Shown here one piece after another: positions 40,452-48,687 of a stretch of 57,848 nt of DNA. The notes beneath the pieces are model-generated. The model searched no databases. It was not told the origin of the DNA and worked only from the letters and a program-made list of their open reading frames with translations. This stretch comes from a virus. Both the position numbers and the translations under genes were made by a program. Each line of letters begins with the position of its first letter. The stretch's first letter is position 1. The stretch lies in IMG/VR virus record IMGVR_UViG_3300042543_000614, positions 1 to 57,848 of that record. One strand, 5' to 3'.

Positions 40452-40891
40452 AGGATCAGGATGGGCGCGGTGGTGGATGGAGCCACAGGCAGGAAGTGAA
40501 ACCAGCGGCGCACCTGGCAGGGCGCCAACGGCCTCCAGTGCACGCCCTGGCCCTGGCAGGTGGTGAGGATTCCACCGGCCACGCACACACCCAGGGCGAT
40601 CGGTTCACCGTCGGCCAGCAGCGCCACGTCGAGGGGCATGGCGCCGGGCACCGGTGTGGTGATGGCGGCAAGCTCCTCGAGCAGTGGCCGCCAGCGGCCA
40701 CTGCTGGCGGCCCGATACCACTCCCGTTTGATCAGCGGCGGCCGGGGGGCGTCATAGAGGCCCAGCACGGCGATCGTGAGGCGCAAGCAGTCGGTGGCGC
40801 CATGGCGATCCGGATCCCCCCCCCAGCGGTAGGGGAGGCCCATGTACCGCAACCAGGGGGCGGTCCGTGAGGCGTGCTGTGGCATGGGCAT
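40448..40891 (-). CDS. NlpC/P60-like tail peptidase
   Basis: A 147-aa protein with YMGLPYRWGGDPDRHGATDC, the N-terminal helix and catalytic Cys35 of papain-like NlpC/P60 enzymes, and a candidate His in GQGVHWRPL about 80 residues on. Tail-tip peptidases of this class (lambda gpK-like) cut peptidoglycan during entry or process the tip. The 1-base overlap with the gene before and GTGA with the tip gene support the lambda-like arrangement. Confidence 0.75.
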   Translation of the reverse strand: MPMPQHASRTAPWLRYMGLPYRWGGDPDRHGATDCLRLTIAVLGLYDAPRPPLIKREWYRAASSGRWRPLLEELAAITTPVPGAMPLDVALLADGEPIALGVCVAGGILTTCQGQGVHWRPLAPCQVRRWFHFLPVAPSTTAPILIL

Positions 40892-41355
40892 CAGGCGATG
40901 AAGATGGAGCCGGTGTCTGGCAGCTGGCCGACCAGCTCAGTGGTGAGGCGGCGACGGGGCGCGTCACCACGGATGGCATCCAGCGGTGATGTGAGGGTGA
41001 CCTTGATGTACTCGCGCCGCTCGATCGGGCCCAGCCGCCAGAGATGGCGCGAGAGGAGGCGGACATCGGTGCCGGCGGCCACGTCGCACAGCACCACATC
41101 GGCGCGGAGCTTCCAGCGGTTGGCGCGGGCCTCGGCCAGCACATTCAGCGCCAGCTGGTTGCGGTTCATCGCAAGCCGGCCCTCGGAGCGATCACCACCG
41201 CGGGCACCGGCCGAATCGGAAATTCGGAAGCCCATCGAGGTATGGGGCCGGCCGTCGTAGGTGCGCGTCTGCCCGGTGAAGAGGTTCTGCCAGGCGTAGC
41301 CGGGCACTGGCGCGCCATTGGCCTGGAAGGAGATGTAGGCGCAGATGGCGATCAT
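40891..41355 (-). CDS. Minor tail protein (gpL-like position)
   Basis: A 154-aa protein with mixed strands (RWKLRADVVLCDVAAGTDVR, ERREYIKVTLTSPLDAIRGD) between tape measure and the NlpC gene, the place of lambda gpL/gpM or DUF1833-type tail-tip proteins. The call rests on position and size. Confidence 0.65.
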   Translation of the reverse strand: MIAICAYISFQANGAPVPGYAWQNLFTGQTRTYDGRPHTSMGFRISDSAGARGGDRSEGRLAMNRNQLALNVLAEARANRWKLRADVVLCDVAAGTDVRLLSRHLWRLGPIERREYIKVTLTSPLDAIRGDAPRRRLTTELVGQLPDTGSIFIA

Positions 41356-44300
41356 CAGCGCATCCCCACGCTGCTTTGAATGGAGGGGTTGTTGCGGAAG
41401 TCGTTGTAGACCGCTTCGCGGCTGGCTGCAGCGGCTGCGGCTGCGGCCTGGTGCACCTGCTCCACCGTGGCGTATTCCACGCCGTTGATCACCTGCGTTT
41501 CCACCTTGAGCCGTAGCGACCTGGAGGGGCCCATGGCGCTGGGGGGAGCGCCACCAGGCCCAGACCCTGCCATGGCGCCGCCGCTAGGGGATGACTTGAG
41601 GAAGGGAATCGGCGGCAAGCCAGACCGGCCGCCAGCACTCTGGGTGGGCCCGGCGGCCATGAAGGGGACTGGCGGCGCGCCAGACCGGCCGCCAGCACTC
41701 TGGGTGGGCCCGGCGGCCATGAAGGGGACTGGCGGCGCGCCAGACCGGCCGCCAGCACTCTGGGTGGGCCCGGCGGCCATGAAGGGGATGCCGAGCGAAT
41801 CGCCACCGTCCGCCACCTGAGCACCGCCACCTGGGGTGCGCTGGAACGGCACACCCAGCGCCTTGGTGAGGGCTCGGTTGCTGTAGACCTTCCCGCCGGC
41901 CTTGTTGAACCGCACGATCTCCGCATTCTTCTCGCCCACCAGGTAGTCGAGCCCGTACTGGATCTCCCCCCCACCTGCGAAACCGGGGGTGAAGGAGAGG
42001 TTGGGGCTGCCCAGGTTGAGCATGGGACCAGCGGCAGACCAGTCAAACCCCCCAAAAGCTGCTGCGCTGTTGAACGCGACATCCAGGTTGCCGAGGCCAG
42101 CGAAGCCGCTGATCAGGCTGGGGATTTTGGTGGCCAAGCTCCCCCACACGTTTGCGCTGTCGCCCACGGCAGCAGCTCCGGATGCACCGGCCGCAGACAG
42201 CAACGCCGCACCAGCGTTCATCAGCTGCAATGCAGCGCCCTGGTGGGCGCTTGCAGCGTTCGTGTGCGATGCCGCGGCCATCTCCAGTGCTCTGCCCGGG
42301 ATGTCGATCCCGGTGAACGTTTTCACGATCCCGCCCTGCAGCTGGGATAGCAGCGGGTTGAGGAGAGAGTCGAGCGTGGCCTGCATCAGCGACTGCCCCG
42401 CTTGCGCCAGCGCGCTGCTCACCGCCTGCCTCACATCACCACCAGTGAGCAGTGCCTGCACGGCGCCGGAAATGGAGCCGCTGATGCTGCCGCTCACCGC
42501 GTCGCCGGCGGAGATGGCCAGGCGGCCCTGGGGAGTCTGCATCACCTCGGCAGTGAGTTGGGCCTTTGTTCGCTCGTAGGCCAGCTGTGCTCGCTCTGCC
42601 AGCTGCTGCTCGGTGAGGTCTTCCTGCTTCACGCTGAAGAAGTCGTCCAAATCCTTCAGTGCCTGAGTGAGGTCTTCCAGCTGCTTGCCCAGCCGGGTTT
42701 CGGCAGAATCCACGTCGTTCAGGCTCTGCTGCAGCGCTTCCGCCTGGTTGGCGGTGCTGGGCGCCACAGCGCCCCCAACGGCGGCAACTGTGGTGGCAAC
42801 TGAGCCAGCAGGGAGGGCGGCCGCGGCCCGGGCCTGGCCCATGCCGGTGAACGGCTGCACGCCCAGCGGGATGGCTGCTCCAGGGGCCACGCCAGGGGGT
42901 GGGGCCACCGTGGAAAACGCATCTATGCGCTGGCTATAAGGCAACTGCCCTGAAGGGCGAAGGATCGAGGCTGAAGGGGCACCGACACTGGAACCAGCGG
43001 CCTGGCCCTGCACCCTCCCCGTAACGAGAAGGTCAGCGCTGCGGCGGGCGGCTGCCGTTTCTGCATTGCGCTGCAGCGCCCCATTCGTTCCAGGGCTATT
43101 GATGTCAACACTGTTATGTGCGCCAAACGTGCGGCCTGAACCATCAAAACGGCCCAGCACCTGCCCTCCAACTACGTGCTGTCCGACCTTTACGATTGCG
43201 GCCATGTGGCTATAGGTAGCTTCTAGTTTGTTGCCCAGGTCGTCAATGAACTCAATTACTGTGTAGTTTCCATTGTTACCTGCTCTGCTTATTTCGGTCA
43301 CCACGCCATTGTGGTAGCTGTGCATTTCATTGTTTGGTCCTACTGGCATGTCCGCGCCGTTCTGGCCGGAAGCATCTAGCCGGCCACTGATGGAGCCCGG
43401 AAGCCGTGCAACACCTCCCAGCGATGGCACGCTGCTGGCCCCTGCCAGTCGTGGGGCGATTTCATCCTTCATCTGGGTCAGCCTGAGCCGACCCAGCTCT
43501 GCCGTCAGCCGCGCGCGCTGCAGGGCGATGTCCACCTTGTCCCGCTCCATCTGCAGCTTTTGGATCCGCAGCTCGCTCTCCTCTTTCTTGTGCTGCACCT
43601 CCAGCTGTTTCTGCGCCAGCTGGTGCTCGCGAGCCATCTGCCCCTCCTTGGCGTCGAACAGCCGCTGCTGCACCTCCGCCGCTGATTCCATCCCGCTCAC
43701 CCCGGCCGCGGCCGCAGCGATCTGGGCCTCGATCACCGACGCGGTGCCGCCGCCACTGCGGGCGCGGTCTTGCAGCTCCTGCACTTCCGCGAGGCGCTCG
43801 GCGGCCTGCACCGCCGCCTTTTCGCGGGTCATGGACAGATCGGCCTGGGCCTTCTCCAGCCGGCCCTGGCGCTCGAGGAGGGTGTTCTGACGGTTGATCG
43901 CGTCGCTCTGGTCTTCCAACTCTCGCTTCTTGGCGTTCTCCTTGTTGACGATCTCGTCGAGCTTGTTCGAGATGTCTTGCTCCGCACCGCTGATCTGGGC
44001 CAGGAGCAACTGCTGCTCACGGGTGTACTGGGCTTGCTGGCCCTGAATGTCGAGCTGCTGCTCCTGGAGGCCCAGTCGCTGGGCATCCAGAGCAATGATG
44101 GTGCCCAGCTGGCCTTCGGCCTCAAAAGCCAGCTGCACCTGCCGCCGGCTGCCCTCCACCTTGGCGTTGATGCGGGTCTGCTCGGCAGCATTGATGCTGA
44201 GCAGCTCTTGGTTCTTGCCCCACTCGGCGCTGTAGAGGGGTACGTTTTTCTGCACGCGCAGCAAGGCGTCGCGCTCTTTCTCCGCACGCACCTGTTCGGC

Positions 44301-46565
44301 CTGAGCTTCAGCCAGCTGAATCTTGAGCTGCTCCTGCTGGATCTTGATCTGCTTTTCCTGGATGAGCATCTGCCGCTGCTGCAGCTCCCGTTCGGTCTGG
44401 AGAATCCCCCGCCGTTCGGCGATAGCCTCTCGTTCCTGCCTGAGCTTCAGGTCAGCCAGGCGAGCCTCTGCAGCGGCTTTGGCCTCCGGGCTTGCAGCCA
44501 CCTGCGCGCCCAGCTCATAACCACGGGCCTCCAGGGCGCGGCGGGCTCCGGCAACAGAGCTCATGGCTTCCGCCACCTCCCGCTGCTTGTTCATCAGGGT
44601 GAGGCCCTGCTCCAGCGCCTTGATTTCGTTCTGGTAGGCCTTCTGCTTGATCTCTGACCATTCCTTGGAGATGTTCAAAGCCCGGATTGCTCCAGAGCCA
44701 AGCCTCTGTTCTCTGGCCTCGATCCGCTCTAGAACATCAGCTGGCAGCTTGAGGCTGCGCAGCTCTACCGGCTCGCTGAGGTTGGTTTGCCGGTTGAAGT
44801 TCTCTCTGAAGCTGAGCTGGGCTTCCTGAATTTGCTTTTCTGATGCACCGCTCGCCATCATTTGGGCGCGCATCGTAAACAAACGGAAGTTCAGAACGCT
44901 TTGCGCCCACTTCTTGTTCCAGTTGTCGATTGCTTTGCCGGCGCCTTCCGCGCCTGCTATGAGGTTGTCAAAGAACGAGTTGACGCCATCGGCATCTGCA
45001 TCGGCACTGGCATTAAACAACGCCTTGATTGGGGTGATTGCTCCGCTAATGAGATTTCCTATGTTTTCCCAACCTTTGGCAATCAGTTCAACAAACCTTG
45101 CAATCGTTACAAGAACAGGCTGCAGCACAAAACCCAGCACTGCGGTTGCCACGCCTACTACATCCATGATCACCCGACCCACCGATGAAGCGATAGCACC
45201 TATAGATGTGAGAACTGAAATAACGGGGCCAAACACCTTGATAATTGGCCCAACAGCCTCGGCGATGCTCTTGAAGAACCCACTAAAGCTGCCCTGCAGA
45301 TTCTTAAAGGTGACCAGGATTGTCTGCATCATCCTTGCCGTGTCGCGCTCCAGCGGCTGACCAGCTTCAGATGAGATCGCCTGGTTCACGTCATCAAAGT
45401 TGCTCTTGACGTTTTCCAAGCTCAGCGCCAGCACTTTTTGCCCTTCGTAGAGCTTCTCCAACTTCGTCATCAGAAAGTCGTAGTAAGTGCCCTTGGCCTG
45501 CTGCTGGCGCACGTCTTCGTTAGAGATGCCTAGCTTTTGGGCCAACATCGCGTCAGGGCCAATATTTCCCATGAGCAGGGCGTTCGCCTCCTGCCGGAGT
45601 TGAAAAGTGGGGATATTAAGTGTGTTCATGCCGGCGGCCAGCCTGGTGGCCAACTTGGCGGAATTTTCCATGGTGCCCTTTTCTCCCAGGGCACTCACGT
45701 TCTGGAGGATGATGTTGAATCCGTCGTAGATTTCGCTGGCGGTGGCGCCGCTGATGTTGGCCACCTCTTTCTGGATGCCCTGGTATTCCTTCAAGATCGC
45801 GCCGCGCACGATCTGCATCTGGCGGGCAGTACCCTCCACCAGCTTCCCGTCTGGCCCGAGGATCGCAAAGCTCTGCGCCGCAAAGATCCCGGCCTCCGCC
45901 ACCTGCTTGTTGAGCCGGCCGGCCTCGGCCGAAAGTTGCTGCAGGGGTGCTATGGCGGCCCTGGCGCCTGTGGCCATAACGCCAAAGATTGCATTCAGCC
46001 CCATGGCAGCCAGGCCTAATTGTCCAAGGCCTGGGATTAAGGCCAAAGCAGCTTTTCCTAAGCCTCCCAATACAGGAGTGGCTGCAGCCGCTGCAGCGCC
46101 AAGTATTGGAATTGATTTAGAAACCAATCCAAACTTTAGAACGGCACCTGTGAGCACTCCCTGGACAGATTCAAATTGCGCCAGCATTGGCAGCAGCTTG
46201 GCTGTCATTGCCGCCATGCCTAGGAGCGTGGCGGCAGCGCCTCCAAATCCATTGCCTCCTGATGCACTGCCAGCCACATTGCCCGCTGCGGCCATGTTCT
46301 GGTTCAGTTGACGAAACGACTCGCCGTTCAGCTCCACGCTGCGGCGCAGTTCCTCAACCGTCCGTGTGAGATCTTCGTAGCCCCGCTTTGTTTCCGGCGG
46401 CGGCGGCGGGACATCGGGAGCGTCGATTTTCACGCCCCGCTTCTCCATGTCGGCGATCACCGCCCGCATGCGCGCCAGGTCGCGCTCCAGCGGCTGCATG
46501 TCGCCGCGTAGGGTCAGCGTGGCTGTGCCCAGGCTGTATTCGCCGCCGCCGCCGCTCTGGGTCAA
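41355..46565 (-). CDS. Tape measure protein with M23-like domain
   Basis: A 1736-aa tail-length ruler. The N-terminal 150 residues are helical, then hydrophobic segments (LGMAAMTAKLLPMLAQFE; GALGQLGLAAMGLNAIFG-type) and several hundred residues of long coiled coil (about 620-1000) with repeating Glu/Gln/Arg. At about 1090-1200 lies a LytM/M23-type fold (MHSYHNGVVTEISRAGN, YSHMAAIVKVGQHVVGG, GAHNSVDIN) with an altered metal motif. Three 20-residue repeats precede the C-terminus. The frame begins at TTG 46565; ATG 46499 is another possibility. Genes on both sides fit siphovirus tail order. Confidence 0.9.
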   Translation of the reverse strand: MTQSGGGGEYSLGTATLTLRGDMQPLERDLARMRAVIADMEKRGVKIDAPDVPPPPPETKRGYEDLTRTVEELRRSVELNGESFRQLNQNMAAAGNVAGSASGGNGFGGAAATLLGMAAMTAKLLPMLAQFESVQGVLTGAVLKFGLVSKSIPILGAAAAAATPVLGGLGKAALALIPGLGQLGLAAMGLNAIFGVMATGARAAIAPLQQLSAEAGRLNKQVAEAGIFAAQSFAILGPDGKLVEGTARQMQIVRGAILKEYQGIQKEVANISGATASEIYDGFNIILQNVSALGEKGTMENSAKLATRLAAGMNTLNIPTFQLRQEANALLMGNIGPDAMLAQKLGISNEDVRQQQAKGTYYDFLMTKLEKLYEGQKVLALSLENVKSNFDDVNQAISSEAGQPLERDTARMMQTILVTFKNLQGSFSGFFKSIAEAVGPIIKVFGPVISVLTSIGAIASSVGRVIMDVVGVATAVLGFVLQPVLVTIARFVELIAKGWENIGNLISGAITPIKALFNASADADADGVNSFFDNLIAGAEGAGKAIDNWNKKWAQSVLNFRLFTMRAQMMASGASEKQIQEAQLSFRENFNRQTNLSEPVELRSLKLPADVLERIEAREQRLGSGAIRALNISKEWSEIKQKAYQNEIKALEQGLTLMNKQREVAEAMSSVAGARRALEARGYELGAQVAASPEAKAAAEARLADLKLRQEREAIAERRGILQTERELQQRQMLIQEKQIKIQQEQLKIQLAEAQAEQVRAEKERDALLRVQKNVPLYSAEWGKNQELLSINAAEQTRINAKVEGSRRQVQLAFEAEGQLGTIIALDAQRLGLQEQQLDIQGQQAQYTREQQLLLAQISGAEQDISNKLDEIVNKENAKKRELEDQSDAINRQNTLLERQGRLEKAQADLSMTREKAAVQAAERLAEVQELQDRARSGGGTASVIEAQIAAAAAGVSGMESAAEVQQRLFDAKEGQMAREHQLAQKQLEVQHKKEESELRIQKLQMERDKVDIALQRARLTAELGRLRLTQMKDEIAPRLAGASSVPSLGGVARLPGSISGRLDASGQNGADMPVGPNNEMHSYHNGVVTEISRAGNNGNYTVIEFIDDLGNKLEATYSHMAAIVKVGQHVVGGQVLGRFDGSGRTFGAHNSVDINSPGTNGALQRNAETAAARRSADLLVTGRVQGQAAGSSVGAPSASILRPSGQLPYSQRIDAFSTVAPPPGVAPGAAIPLGVQPFTGMGQARAAAALPAGSVATTVAAVGGAVAPSTANQAEALQQSLNDVDSAETRLGKQLEDLTQALKDLDDFFSVKQEDLTEQQLAERAQLAYERTKAQLTAEVMQTPQGRLAISAGDAVSGSISGSISGAVQALLTGGDVRQAVSSALAQAGQSLMQATLDSLLNPLLSQLQGGIVKTFTGIDIPGRALEMAAASHTNAASAHQGAALQLMNAGAALLSAAGASGAAAVGDSANVWGSLATKIPSLISGFAGLGNLDVAFNSAAAFGGFDWSAAGPMLNLGSPNLSFTPGFAGGGEIQYGLDYLVGEKNAEIVRFNKAGGKVYSNRALTKALGVPFQRTPGGGAQVADGGDSLGIPFMAAGPTQSAGGRSGAPPVPFMAAGPTQSAGGRSGAPPVPFMAAGPTQSAGGRSGLPPIPFLKSSPSGGAMAGSGPGGAPPSAMGPSRSLRLKVETQVINGVEYATVEQVHQAAAAAAAASREAVYNDFRNNPSIQSSVGMR
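41611..41788. repeat. Three tandem 60-bp repeats in the tape-measure gene
   Basis: Two adjacent 60-base units (41641-41700 and 41701-41760) are identical, flanked by further partial copies, so the array covers about three units. Each encodes a 20-residue unit of the type VPFMAAGPTQSAGGRSGAPP. Near identity at the DNA level implies recent slippage or recombination. Confidence 0.9.
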
Positions 46566-46607
46566 ACCCGTTCATCCCTGCTTGGGGTCAGTCTGGCGCC
46601 GGGCTAG

Positions 46608-47644
46608 TCAGTAGCCAGAGCGCTGCAGCTCTTCGTGGGCCACCACCAGCACCCGTGGCGGCATCTGGTTGTTGCTGAGCAGCCAGCGGATCGTGGCGGC
46701 CGTCGCCTGGGTGATGCGAGCGTTCTTGCCCGGGGCGTCGGAGATCTTGAACGGCAGAAACTGATCCTCGCTGCGGCCCTTGTTGCCCAGGCCCGGGAAG
46801 GCAGCAATCTCAACCATCGAGGCCAACCGCGCCATGGTGGTGCTCAGCTCGTTGGTCCGTTTGGCCCGTTCCTTCAGGGCCCAGGCGTAGGCCTTGAGCA
46901 CCGCATCCACCGGCTGGTACGCGAAGCGCTCGGCATGCCAGCGGGGGTCCTGCGTCAGCCCGCTGGTGAGGATCAGCTGGATCTCGTCCCAGTCGGTGGG
47001 GGCAGTCTTGAGGTAGGCCTCTATGCGGGCGCGGTGCTCGTCGCGGCTGAGGTTTTCTTCCGGCCTCGGGGCTTCGGCGCCGTCTTCGGCGCCGGCGGCT
47101 TTCCCCCCGCCGTCATCGCCGCCTTCTCATCGATCAGGAACTGCTGCAGCTCATTGATCAGGTCAGCTGGCAGCTGACTGGTGTCGTTCTCGCTCCAGTC
47201 GCCGGGCTCCAGTTTCACCCAGTCCTGGCTGTCGGGGTCGAGGTAGTCGCCGCGGCCGATCAGCAGAGTGGTGACAAGGGCTTTCTTCTGATCGTCCATG
47301 GTGGCCTGGGAAGAGAGGAAGGTGATCAGCCTCTGCGGATCACTGTTGAGCAACCCGAAGGCCTGCAGGGTGCCCTGCAGCGAATCCGGATCGTTGGGGT
47401 TGGCCACCCTTGATAGATCCTGGATCAGCTTGTCCACCTCCTCGATGGGCATGCCGGTGTCCTTGGCGATGCCATCGGCCAGGCGGTAGAAGCTGCCGAG
47501 AGAAACGCACCGCTCCCGGTCGTGCTGCTCCATCAGCTCTGCTTCGCCCTGGAGCACCTTGCCGTAGACGGCGAGGCGGAACACGCCGCCGATCACCTTG
47601 TGGCCGGTGCGGAACGACGCCAGAAGGCGACTGGCTACGGTCAT
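46608..47644 (-). CDS. Tail-assembly chaperone, frameshifted long form (G-T type)
   Basis: Predicted 345-aa product made when ribosomes slip -1 at 47099-47105. The first 182 residues come from the 47644 frame; then 163 residues are read in the -1 frame, which is open from the site to 46608 (EENLSRDEHRARIEAYLKTA, LILTSGLTQDPRWHAERFAY, FPGLGNKGRSEDQFLPFKIS). The downstream part lacks its own good start for its first 60 residues, which argues for frameshifting. In lambda the equivalent gpG-T bridges the tape measure to tube subunits. The tape-measure gene follows directly. Confidence 0.8.
47021..47644 (-). CDS. Tail-assembly chaperone, short form (G type)
   Basis: A 207-aa protein read without frameshift. 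It is helical (LMEQHDRERCVSLGSFYRLA, GMPIEEVDKLIQDLSRVANP), with a basic Lys/Pro-rich C-terminus (APKTAPKPRGRKKTS) after the slippery site. It stops at TAG 47023-47021. Coating of the tape-measure protein is the expected role by analogy with lambda gpG. Confidence 0.8.
   Translation of the reverse strand: MTVASRLLASFRTGHKVIGGVFRLAVYGKVLQGEAELMEQHDRERCVSLGSFYRLADGIAKDTGMPIEEVDKLIQDLSRVANPNDPDSLQGTLQAFGLLNSDPQRLITFLSSQATMDDQKKALVTTLLIGRGDYLDPDSQDWVKLEPGDWSENDTSQLPADLINELQQFLIDEKAAMTAGGKPPAPKTAPKPRGRKKTSAATSTAPA
47099..47105 (-). promoter_or_regulatory. -1 ribosomal frameshift site GGGAAAG
   Basis: On the minus strand the codons read GGG GGA AAG CCG, giving the heptamer G GGA AAG in the correct phase (codons 181-182). 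This is the same slippery sequence, in the same phase, as lambda gpG-T. Downstream GC-rich inverted sequence could help the pause. Confidence 0.85.
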
Positions 47645-47889
47645 GTGAGAGGCCGGATGGCCGCACGGATCTGAAAGCCAACGTAGCGCTGGCCTTGGTT
47701 CAGGACATCCTCCGGCAGGGTCAGCCAGAACTCAGCGCCGCCCTGGGGCGGGGTGACAAGCACCTCTGCATCGGTGGCGCCGGCCTCCACCACCAGCATG
47801 CCCACCATCAGCTCCGGGGCGTTGTCGGGTGCCCTGCAGTCGATCGCCACAACGTTCTGCATAGGGGTGAGCAGCAGGCGGTGAAACAT
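47641..47889 (-). CDS. Hypothetical 82-aa tail-region protein
   Basis: A beta-rich protein (LMVGMLVVEAGATDAEVLVT, LPEDVLNQGQRYVGFQIRAA) just before the chaperone gene, overlapping it by 4 bases (ATGA). Probably a small virion component. Start ATG 47889 is chosen; the frame is open further upstream across another gene. Confidence 0.6.
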   Translation of the reverse strand: MFHRLLLTPMQNVVAIDCRAPDNAPELMVGMLVVEAGATDAEVLVTPPQGGAEFWLTLPEDVLNQGQRYVGFQIRAAIRPLT

Positions 47890-47926
47890 GACGATCGGCC
47901 CGGGCTGGGCCAAGTGTGGAGCTTGC

Positions 47927-48316
47927 TCATTGGCCAGGTTGGCGTCGCCTTTCGCGCAACGACATTCCAAATTGATATTGAGAACTAGATTGCGCTGCGT
48001 CAAAGAAAGCCCGTGCCTCGTCACACATTTGCTGCTTCTCGGTCATTTGCTGCTCCTCGGTATTAGAAATGGCAAGCCGTTGTGAAAGGGTAGCGATGAT
48101 TCGCTCTAATTCATCAACTTCTTCTCTGTGTCCATATTCTTCGATGTAGTTGCGGGCGTAGGCGCAGAGGGTTCTGAACTCATCAGAAACGGCGACGTCG
48201 GTGGGGTCAGGCAGCTGTAGGGGGATCGCCAATGACTCCTTGCTTCCTATTTGGGGGCCAGTAAAACATGCGTGAACGTCGGACTTCAGCGAGTTGCTGC
48301 TAATAGGGTCAGGCAT
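47927..48316 (-). CDS. Hypothetical 129-aa protein
   Basis: Unknown. Helical and acidic/charged (CAYARNYIEEYGHREEVDEL, ERIIATLSQRLAISNTEEQQ). The region is less GC-rich than its neighbours (about 48000-48300), suggesting recent acquisition. ATG 48316 overlaps the end of the gene before by 8 bases. Confidence 0.6.
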   Translation of the reverse strand: MPDPISSNSLKSDVHACFTGPQIGSKESLAIPLQLPDPTDVAVSDEFRTLCAYARNYIEEYGHREEVDELERIIATLSQRLAISNTEEQQMTEKQQMCDEARAFFDAAQSSSQYQFGMSLRERRRQPGQ

Positions 48317-48599
48317 CAGGGGGCACCTCCTGAGCAGCCTTGGCCATGGCGGCGCCCAAGGCGTTGATCGCATCGGCAGCGTGCTGAACCGCAGGAATCA
48401 GGGCCTTGGCCATGAAGGTCGCGAGTTGCTGGATCGCGGCCACGGCCTCGGACAGTTGCGTTGGAGTTGGAGGCTGGAAAGGCCACCATCGATCCCATCG
48501 GACGTGGCCCCAGCGAGCTTCATCGCCATTGCTCCATGCGATGCGACCGATCCGCCCGCCGGAGGGGGTGAAGGAGAGGAAAAGAATGGTGCTCTTCAT
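48309..48599 (-). CDS. Hypothetical 96-aa protein with shared leader
   Basis: Unknown. Trp-rich N-terminal half (SNGDEARWGHVRWDRWWPFQ) and an Ala-rich helix (FMAKALIPAVQHAADAINAL). Its 5' leader repeats the one before the KilA-N gene. The frame stays open upstream through that leader, so a longer start cannot be excluded. Confidence 0.6.
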   Translation of the reverse strand: MKSTILFLSFTPSGGRIGRIAWSNGDEARWGHVRWDRWWPFQPPTPTQLSEAVAAIQQLATFMAKALIPAVQHAADAINALGAAMAKAAQEVPPDA

Positions 48600-48652
48600 T
48601 GATGGCTCCCGCTCGAAGCGGGCGGATGTGTTGCCCGGTGCTGCCAGTGTGG
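48600..48652 (-). promoter_or_regulatory. Conserved leader hairpin, copy 1
   Basis: Leader containing CCCGCTTCGAGCGGG, a stem with a short loop, merging into GGGAG, the ribosome site of ATG 48599. The leader GGCAGCAC...GCCCGC.TCGAGCGGGAGCCAT recurs before the KilA-N gene at 49704. Confidence 0.55.
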
Positions 48653-48687
48653 CCCGGGTCATGCCCGGGCCCTGCTGCAGGTGCTGC

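Noticed and set aside
41611-41788. Regular 60-bp repeats as a CRISPR array
   Set aside because: Units are tandem without variable spacers and lie in frame inside the tape-measure gene.
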